Shown piece by piece: positions 57,293 to 64,000 of a stretch of DNA of 64,000 bases. The notes under the pieces were generated by a model, which saw nothing but the letters and a program-made list of their open reading frames with translations, ran no database searches and was not told where the DNA came from. The position numbers were made by a program, and so were the translations under genes. Source of the stretch: DCFW01 sp963790715. GTDB lineage: Bacteria > Bacteroidota > Bacteroidia > Bacteroidales > Bacteroidaceae. The stretch spans positions 62,001 to 126,000 of the forward strand of contig CAWBPN010000018.1 in assembly GCA_963790715.1 (NCBI GenBank), read 5' to 3'. Every line of letters begins with the position of its first letter. The first letter of the stretch is position 1.

Positions 57293-59647
57293 CTATTTAA
57301 TTAGATCTTCACTATATCTACATATTTTACCATTAAACGACACTCCTTCAATAGTAATATGATATTTTTGCGGATGTTGAGTTGCCGGGAATTGTATAGT
57401 AGTTTCTCCTGTTTTGCCTAACTGTACTGTAGGATTCCAATATATAGTTGTACGGTCGCTACTAATATCGCGGAACCAGACAGGCCATGCATAGCCCAAC
57501 GGATAAGAATATACCATACGAGAATCAGGTATTTCAGGTAATAACTGCGCATCAGGCCTTAATGTTATTACAACTGCTGCGCTACCTTCATTTTCCATAT
57601 TATATTCTCGCGATATAAATTCAATATTCGTAATATCACGCGCATCAATTCGTTCTAGTACACCTATTACAGATTCTTCTCCTTTATAAATCTGATCATT
57701 AACAACGGCAGTGAACAATCTTCCATAATATGAAGAATTATTGTCACCTTTATCTCGTGTTGCTATTGTGGAATTCTCAGATGTACCATAATTGGGATTC
57801 TCCGGGCCTAACAAGGCATCTTCCGGATTATCGGAGGCTCGTGGCAAGAACTTAAATGGAAATTGATAAAGTATTATATCATTTACCAATGATAATCCAC
57901 TTTTTATGATATTAAAATCGAAATTTTTGTCCAATTTCGTTTTATCAAAGCTTGCAAAGACATAGGATGAAGAAAAATATTTACTTTTACTTCTATTACC
58001 TTTTACTTCAACATCTCCCAAATTTATGACTTTTATTCCTTTGCGCAACCGTAAAGCCTCTTCCTCATCCTTAGTCATACCGGACATTATATAATTTGGA
58101 AATGGATTTTTATTATATATGTCCGGAAAGTCATTATCATTGGTTGTTATATCAAGCCCTCTCTTACGCTCAGATAACACCTTAATGCCAAATACGGTAG
58201 AATCGGGATACTGCAAATTATCTATTTCAAATGAGCCATCATCTTTTAACTTTGAATCGCCGAATGTATTATCATTTACAGACATAGCACTTATTTTGTT
58301 TCCATGTTCGTCTTTGGGTAATCCTTTAACAATTCCTGTCAAGCTTTGTCCTGCTTCAATAGGATAATTAAATGAAATGGAATCTGTGCTATAATAATCA
58401 TTGTTACTCGTCATCATCAACAAATCCAAAGCTTGACGATGTAAAGCATCATTAGCTCCGAAATACCATCCTGCGTGCCATACCGATTGCTTTAATTCGG
58501 AGGTCAACAATAAATTGGATACGATATTATCCCGTTCATTATCAACCGTATACTGTGCATTATCTGTAACACATACAGAAAAGTCACCATTCATTGGACG
58601 ATTACTATTGTCTTTAAGTGCAATTGATAATTTTACATTTGCGCCGCTGTCGTACGAAGATTGGTCGGTTGTGACCGTCCACTTTTGCTCGCCAAAATGA
58701 TTATCAACAAAAACCAATCTCTTACTCAAGACCTTACCATCTGATGAACAAAGTTTTAATTGTAGTATTCCATCGGGATAATTTTTTATTGAAAGCGTAT
58801 CTTGCATTTTATTCAATATACGTTGTTGTAATATACGTCCATGACTTTCTGCCAACAACGTCAATGTTCCTAGCGAATTCTGTCCCAGTACCTGATATGA
58901 AAGTATGTCAGTTGAAGCGTCAACAGCTAATGACAAGCCTTGACCTGCAATTGCCGGCATCTTAAATTTTAATGTGGGCATATCCGAAGATATTGCATAC
59001 ATTAAATCTCCTGGGTTTGCAGTTATTTCGAACACCCCAAAGCCATCATGAGTGGTAGCCATTTGTGATAAATGTTCACCTTTTTGGTTGCATAGATAGC
59101 CATCAAACGGAGCCGGAGTACCATCGGCATGCGTTGCCTTAAATGCAACTTTTTGCTTCATACCCGACAATAAGACTCCACCTTCAGGAAAGAATTCTAT
59201 TTTAGCAGGCAATCCATTATTCTGAGTTGCCTTCATACCAGAATTGTCTATCCTTATATTATGCATGAAAAAATAATCGCGGCTAAAATTACGCATCCAA
59301 AGTGTATATGCACGAATATAGTAATCGCCGTTAGGTAAACTCACAGGCAAAATGAAGTTATTATCAAAAGAAAAATCAATTCGTTTTATCTTTTTACGCG
59401 CCACCAATGAATCTCGTTTATTATACAACTCAACATAAACAAAATTACTCTTGACGAGATAAGAATCTGATGATGCATTTATCAAGAACCCTCTAAACCA
59501 AAGAGTGTCTCCAGGAAGATAACTTGATTTATCCATGCTTAAATAGAGCTTCTCATGTGGAATTGCTTGGTTCCCTTTTGTACTCATAGCTATAATGAAT
59601 AAACAAATAAAAGGGAAAATAATTTTCTTAAACCTTAAGTTTTTCAT
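57293..59647 (-). CDS. MG2-domain protein with an orphan plug-like domain
   Basis: A 784-residue exported protein. Start MKNLRFKKIIFPFICLFIIA gives a signal peptide. Residues about 30-130 match the alpha-2-macroglobulin MG2 pattern (HEKLYLSMDKSSYLPGDTLW, LPNGDYYIRAYTLWMRN), and more immunoglobulin-like beta domains follow to about 550. Residues about 570-700 resemble a TonB-receptor plug (VVNDQIYKGEESVIGVLERI, DARDITNIEFISR, GSAAVVITLR) but no barrel follows, and the end is another beta domain. It is third in an operon after SusC and SusD (33-bp gap). It is likely at the outer membrane or periplasm; its function is unknown. Confidence 0.7.
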   Translation of the reverse strand: MKNLRFKKIIFPFICLFIIAMSTKGNQAIPHEKLYLSMDKSSYLPGDTLWFRGFLINASSDSYLVKSNFVYVELYNKRDSLVARKKIKRIDFSFDNNFILPVSLPNGDYYIRAYTLWMRNFSRDYFFMHNIRIDNSGMKATQNNGLPAKIEFFPEGGVLLSGMKQKVAFKATHADGTPAPFDGYLCNQKGEHLSQMATTHDGFGVFEITANPGDLMYAISSDMPTLKFKMPAIAGQGLSLAVDASTDILSYQVLGQNSLGTLTLLAESHGRILQQRILNKMQDTLSIKNYPDGILQLKLCSSDGKVLSKRLVFVDNHFGEQKWTVTTDQSSYDSGANVKLSIALKDNSNRPMNGDFSVCVTDNAQYTVDNERDNIVSNLLLTSELKQSVWHAGWYFGANDALHRQALDLLMMTSNNDYYSTDSISFNYPIEAGQSLTGIVKGLPKDEHGNKISAMSVNDNTFGDSKLKDDGSFEIDNLQYPDSTVFGIKVLSERKRGLDITTNDNDFPDIYNKNPFPNYIMSGMTKDEEEALRLRKGIKVINLGDVEVKGNRSKSKYFSSSYVFASFDKTKLDKNFDFNIIKSGLSLVNDIILYQFPFKFLPRASDNPEDALLGPENPNYGTSENSTIATRDKGDNNSSYYGRLFTAVVNDQIYKGEESVIGVLERIDARDITNIEFISREYNMENEGSAAVVITLRPDAQLLPEIPDSRMVYSYPLGYAWPVWFRDISSDRTTIYWNPTVQLGKTGETTIQFPATQHPQKYHITIEGVSFNGKICRYSEDLIK

Positions 59648-59680
59648 TTTATCATTATGTTTTAAACTAACCACATATCA

Positions 59681-61504
59681 TCACCATCTAAATTTCAGAA
59701 ACCATGTACTCTCATCATTAGTATATGTTGGAGCGGCACTCGATGAATATTCATATTTACCCCTTAAGCGTTGAGTTAAGAAAGCGCCACCATCCAAACC
59801 TTCTTTATTTAATCTATGGGCAATACGGATTAAATCAAACCAACGATAACCTTCGAATCCACATTCTAAAGCATCTTCATCAACAAGATATTGTTCAAGT
59901 ACATGTGTACTATCGGTCATACTGCTAACAATATCAATAGAAGGAATATTCTTCATCGTGCGATTCTCTAAATTTGCATGTCCGGTACGAACACCGTAAT
60001 TCATTCGCCATGGTTCACGATAATGAGGATTATCCATATATCGTCCATCCAAATACCATGGAGACGGATATGGCACTTTTGCTGAATCACCACTCACATA
60101 ATCAGAACTTTTCGTCCCTTTACCTGAAAAATTAAATGTACTTCCTCTAACACCATCATTAAGCAAAGCCCATGCTACTTTAGGATAACCGGCACGGTTT
60201 GCAGCCTCGGCATAACGTAGGATAATCTGCGTAGCACGATATAAAAACAGGTTACCATCATTTAATGTTTTAGTAGTTGTATTTGTACTATTATCCAAAT
60301 CGGCACGATATTTATATTTGTATATTTCATACGTTCCATCCGATTGTTCTACAAAACTGGCATCTTTACCTCGTGGATCATAATTAAATCCATTAGCTTG
60401 CTTTTGATTATTCCACAAACTGTCCACGGCATATTTTGAAGCCATCAATTGATAATCTCCACCGGCGGCCTTATTATAAAATAGGGATTTAAATGGAAAA
60501 GTAGGAGCAAAACTTGCATCATAAGGGATGCTCCATATCCATTCATAACAATAAGGTTTATTTTGAGGTAACCCTTGGAACATCAGTTTCCAGAAATTAC
60601 CCATTGAGTTAATATCTGAGTTATGATAACGTAAATAAAAAATCTCGAAATAGGAAGAAGTACCAAAAGTTAAGGAATTGGTAGTTTCTCCACTCGTGCT
60701 GCATTTAAAATATAAATCATTATCTCCCTCGTCCATAGCATCATCACGACCAAGCACTTTGTAATATTCTGTTCCGGCACTAGTATAGTCTCCATGCCAT
60801 AAATACAAATCGCCTAATAGTAGATGCTTATTAATAAATGATGTATGCAAATCATAACCATCCAAATTATAATTTACCAAATCGGAATTAGTGTAACTGT
60901 CCAAAGCTGTTGAACCTAAGTTTGTATACAAGCCCTCCATTTCTGCAATTAACTTTGTTATCAAAATATCCAGTGAAATAGTCTCTTGCTTTTTAGCTAA
61001 AGCCTTTACTTCTGAAATATCGTTTAGGGGTTTGGTTATATATGGAATGTTACCGAATTGTACACCCAACTGCAAATATGTATAGCAACGCAAACCAACC
61101 ATGTCAGAATATAATTCCTTATATTGATCATCCGTTAAAGTACCTTTAGCTTTCATTTTATCAAAATTGCTAATAGCATCATTACAGTTCATTATCACTG
61201 TATAAAATGGTGTAGGATCAGCATATTGATTGCTATCATCAGGCGTTTTTGAATTAATTTGTTGCAAATCAGTGGAGGCATTGGAAGTAACGTCAACCAA
61301 ATCACCTCGTAATTCATTCAGCACAACCAATTGTTTACCAAGTTTCTGAAAACTGGCATAAGCGCCTAATACAGCATTATCAGCATCGTTTACAGTTTTG
61401 TAATTATTGGAAGGATCCAATTGTTCCTCCATTTTAGAATCCGTACAAGCTGTAAATGCTATAGAAACCAAACAAAGCAATATTATATATCTTATATGTC
61501 TCAT
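59681..61504 (-). CDS. SusD/RagB-family outer-membrane lipoprotein
   Basis: A 607-residue lipoprotein with signal MRHIRYIILLCLVSIAF and lipobox FTAC (Cys20). SusD helical features are present: NNYKTVNDADNAVLGAYASF, GLRCYTYLQLGVQFGNIPYI, ATQIILRYAEAANRAGYPKV and a C-terminal GFEGYRWFDLIRIAHRLNKE. It follows its SusC by 21 bp and precedes the MG2/plug-like gene. No enzyme is in this operon, so its glycan cannot be inferred beyond the pectin context. Confidence 0.92.
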   Translation of the reverse strand: MRHIRYIILLCLVSIAFTACTDSKMEEQLDPSNNYKTVNDADNAVLGAYASFQKLGKQLVVLNELRGDLVDVTSNASTDLQQINSKTPDDSNQYADPTPFYTVIMNCNDAISNFDKMKAKGTLTDDQYKELYSDMVGLRCYTYLQLGVQFGNIPYITKPLNDISEVKALAKKQETISLDILITKLIAEMEGLYTNLGSTALDSYTNSDLVNYNLDGYDLHTSFINKHLLLGDLYLWHGDYTSAGTEYYKVLGRDDAMDEGDNDLYFKCSTSGETTNSLTFGTSSYFEIFYLRYHNSDINSMGNFWKLMFQGLPQNKPYCYEWIWSIPYDASFAPTFPFKSLFYNKAAGGDYQLMASKYAVDSLWNNQKQANGFNYDPRGKDASFVEQSDGTYEIYKYKYRADLDNSTNTTTKTLNDGNLFLYRATQIILRYAEAANRAGYPKVAWALLNDGVRGSTFNFSGKGTKSSDYVSGDSAKVPYPSPWYLDGRYMDNPHYREPWRMNYGVRTGHANLENRTMKNIPSIDIVSSMTDSTHVLEQYLVDEDALECGFEGYRWFDLIRIAHRLNKEGLDGGAFLTQRLRGKYEYSSSAAPTYTNDESTWFLKFRW

Positions 61505-61525
61505 ATTTTTATCATTAAACGGTTA

Positions 61526-64000
61526 TTATAATCCAAATTTCACACCAAAATAAAATGTTGCTACTGTAGGACAAATAAATGCATCGATTCCACGAGCTAA
61601 TGGGTTTAAAGATGTTGCAATTTCAGGATCATATCCTTTATACTTTGTTACCGTAAACAGATTTTCAGCAGCACCGTAAACAGTTAATCCTGTCAACAAC
61701 CCTTCTTTAATAGGAACAACATACGATAGACTTAATGTCTTCAGTTTTAAATATGAGCCGTTCTCTATCCAGCGATCGCTAAAACGGGAATTACCGCGCG
61801 GATCACCATATTCAGCCTTCGGCATAGAAGTGTTTTGTCCTTCAACACTCCAACGATTACGAACAGCTTTTGTTTGATTTTCATAACCCGATTCACTTTC
61901 CAGTATGCGGCGCGTATAATTATAAATATCGTTACCGATTGAATAAGTGAACAATGCATCTAACATTAATCTCTTATATTTAATAGTAGAAGTTATACCG
62001 CCAAATACATCTGGATTAGGATCCCCTATTTTTACCATATCATTCTTATCTATCAATCCTGCAGAATCACCATTAGTATTTACAAAACGTACATCTCCAG
62101 CCTGAAATGGTGTAGCTACAGTTCCAATCATTGTTTTTAATCCGGCGCTCGTAGCTTCAGCAGTTGTTTCGTAGATTCCCTTTGTTTTATAGCCGTAAAA
62201 TATACCTATTGGCTGACCAACCTGGGTACGAACTTCTCCATCATAAGCATCTGTATTATACGCTCCACTTTCCAATTTCGTTACTTTGTTCTTATTGAAT
62301 GTGGCGTTTATTCCTAAATCCCATGTCAAAGCAGAGTTTATTATGCGGCCCTTAACTGCAATATCCAAACCTGCATTACGCATTGACCCTCCGTTAGTTA
62401 TATATGTTGAAAAACCGGAAATTGTAGGTGGTGTGCCATTAGTAATTAAATTATTAATATTATTATAATAATAGTCAACAGAAAGTGATAGCCTATCATT
62501 GAACATTGACCAATCTAAACCTACATCAAATTTCTTATTCAATTCAGGTTTTAAATGATCGTCAACGATATTACCACGAATCAAACCTTCATTACCATAA
62601 TAATTAATCTCTGTATAATAACGACGTCCGGCATAGTTGCCGCCCATATCATCATTTCCTGTTATGGTATATCCAACACGTAACTTTAACAAATTAATCC
62701 AATTAATATTCTTCATAAAATTCTCTGAAGATATTAGCCATGATGCTTGTAATGATGGAAAAGGTTGAAATTTGCTAACTTTTGTACCATAACGTGACGA
62801 AGCATCCATAGAAAGTATTCCTGAGAAGAAATATTTATTCAAAATTGAATAGTCTGCATTAATATACATGGCAGCCCATTTCCAATTACCTAATGTGCCT
62901 CCTGTTTGACGAAGTGCATTATCGCCATCACCTAACGTGGTTAACTTATCACTGGCACTATTATAGGCTTTACCCCAATCTTCTTCAGAATGTGTAGACA
63001 TATAACGAAAACCGGCAGTTGCATCTATTTTATGGAAGCGATCAAATTCATGTTTATAGTTCAAACGCGTTTCGCTAAAGACTGCAAATAACCGTTCAAC
63101 TCTACTACGGGAAGAATTTATTACTTCTGTAGATGATACACTTGGATATTTAATTCCAGTACTAGGATAAAATATAGTCTCGCGTTCTTTATTAAAATCT
63201 ATGCCAAAATTTGTAGATATTTTCAAATCATTACTTAATGCATAATCAACATCAGCATTACCTATGAAACGATAATTTGAATTTTTCTCATTAATATCAT
63301 CAATGATTGCTTTAGGATTTGAAATTCCCAATGAATCGGATCCTTCTAAATTAGGTGAAGGCACATTTTCTTCATTATAAACATATTTTGTCATAAAAGG
63401 AGCTTTAACTAAAGCCGTATAAATTGGAGCAGTAGATTCTGTACATGCCTCATCTCTCATTTGTTTTTGCCCATACAAGAAACTCATGTTGACATGCACT
63501 TTCATTTGCGGTGAGAAATTCAAGTCTGAATTAACTCTTGTATTAAACCGATTAAAGCTTGTTCCGTCAATCAAACCGTTGTTATTAATAAATCCCAACG
63601 ATAAAGCATACACAGCCATATCATCACCACCTGTTACATTCAATCCATACTGACCTTTCACTCCGTTATTAAAAATGGCATCTTGCCAATCAGTAGATTT
63701 ATTATAACGATAGTAATCCGTATTACCGCTCCACCTACCCCATTTATCTTCAGTAGGCAATGTGGTATTAAACAATCCCATATTTTGAATCTGTGAAGCA
63801 GAATATCCTTCACTTTGGTACATATCAATAAGATAACTTTTAGCCTCATTTGCACTCAGCAAAGGGATTTTATGCGGGGTTAAATTCAAGCCATACTGTA
63901 CGTGGGCTGTAATTTTTGTTGCCATTTGCTTAGAACGCAATGTCTCAATAATAATAGCGCCATTAGCACCTTTCACGCCATATAAAGCCGTCGCGTCTTT
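61526..64000 (-). CDS. SusC/RagA-family TonB-dependent transporter, C-terminal part
   Basis: The reverse frame runs open to the window edge (825 residues seen). It begins inside the plug domain (KDATALYGVKGANGAIIIET, the end-of-plug signature) and continues through the beta barrel with typical SusC strands (LRVGYTITGNDDMGGNYAGR, DVGLDWSMFNDRLSLSVDYY, LTGLTVYGAAENLFTVTKYK), ending VATFYFGVKFGL. The signal, the CarboxypepD-like domain and the first plug half lie beyond the window. No frame break is seen, unlike the SusC at 44675-47950. Confidence 0.93.
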   Translation of the reverse strand, partial: KDATALYGVKGANGAIIIETLRSKQMATKITAHVQYGLNLTPHKIPLLSANEAKSYLIDMYQSEGYSASQIQNMGLFNTTLPTEDKWGRWSGNTDYYRYNKSTDWQDAIFNNGVKGQYGLNVTGGDDMAVYALSLGFINNNGLIDGTSFNRFNTRVNSDLNFSPQMKVHVNMSFLYGQKQMRDEACTESTAPIYTALVKAPFMTKYVYNEENVPSPNLEGSDSLGISNPKAIIDDINEKNSNYRFIGNADVDYALSNDLKISTNFGIDFNKERETIFYPSTGIKYPSVSSTEVINSSRSRVERLFAVFSETRLNYKHEFDRFHKIDATAGFRYMSTHSEEDWGKAYNSASDKLTTLGDGDNALRQTGGTLGNWKWAAMYINADYSILNKYFFSGILSMDASSRYGTKVSKFQPFPSLQASWLISSENFMKNINWINLLKLRVGYTITGNDDMGGNYAGRRYYTEINYYGNEGLIRGNIVDDHLKPELNKKFDVGLDWSMFNDRLSLSVDYYYNNINNLITNGTPPTISGFSTYITNGGSMRNAGLDIAVKGRIINSALTWDLGINATFNKNKVTKLESGAYNTDAYDGEVRTQVGQPIGIFYGYKTKGIYETTAEATSAGLKTMIGTVATPFQAGDVRFVNTNGDSAGLIDKNDMVKIGDPNPDVFGGITSTIKYKRLMLDALFTYSIGNDIYNYTRRILESESGYENQTKAVRNRWSVEGQNTSMPKAEYGDPRGNSRFSDRWIENGSYLKLKTLSLSYVVPIKEGLLTGLTVYGAAENLFTVTKYKGYDPEIATSLNPLARGIDAFICPTVATFYFGVKFGL

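Overview
The window looks like a chromosomal segment of a Bacteroidota bacterium of the order Bacteroidales, most like Prevotellaceae or Bacteroidaceae. The evidence is three SusC/SusD outer-membrane pairs, two hybrid two-component systems (HTCS), lipoprotein-type SusD signals, an AT-leaning composition, no clear Shine-Dalgarno sites, and promoters of the Bacteroidetes type (TTG, about 20 nt, TAnnTTTG). No tRNA, rRNA, CRISPR array, phage or transposase gene was seen.

Layout. 1-4.9 kb: a TolC-MacA-MacB (split ATPase and permease) efflux operon running into a LytS-type sensor kinase cut by the window edge. 5-9.6 kb: housekeeping and envelope genes (NhaD antiporter, glycosyltransferase, HAD phosphatase, small lipoprotein, RmlA). 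9.6-14.4 kb: an isolated SusC/SusD pair with a clear promoter. 14.5-15.2 kb: trmD. 15.2-16.5 kb: a non-coding block with an inverted-repeat-bounded element, thirteen exact 22-bp tandem repeats and a perfect 38-bp palindrome. 16.5-19.4 kb: GH43 and DUF4861 genes, then an RsmI-like methylase.

20.3-42.2 kb is mostly pectin degradation. One tight operon (GH105, CE8 pectinesterase, CE12-CE8 fusion, HTCS, dipeptidyl peptidase IV) is divergent from a hexuronate-type MFS transporter. A second HTCS overlaps an iron-dependent alcohol dehydrogenase gene. Rhamnose mutarotase, a CE12 acetylesterase, a broken GH105 gene and a PL22 oligogalacturonate lyase follow. 42.3-57.1 kb holds a SusC/SusD pair and an upstream enzyme set (PL9 pectate lyase, esterase, DUF4450 protein, six-hairpin-like protein, DUF6250 protein). 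57.3-64 kb is a third SusC-SusD operon with an MG2/plug-like protein, cut at the right edge.

Inferred logic: the esterases strip methyl and acetyl groups, PL9 and PL22 cleave the galacturonan backbone, SusC/SusD import oligomers, GH105 removes terminal unsaturated uronates, the MFS carrier moves sugar acids across the inner membrane, RhaM interconverts rhamnose anomers, and the HTCS proteins sense the oligosaccharides. Rhamnogalacturonan I or mixed pectin is the most likely target.

Two things stand out. First, six genes between 39.8 and 53.6 kb carry twelve reading-frame breaks, eleven of them a net gain of one base, while all complete genes outside this stretch are intact; this is either local decay or a local sequence-quality problem. 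Second, two non-coding regions 32 kb apart both carry tandem repeats with a period of exactly 22 bp, each unit a T-tract plus a short palindrome, both near inverted repeats.
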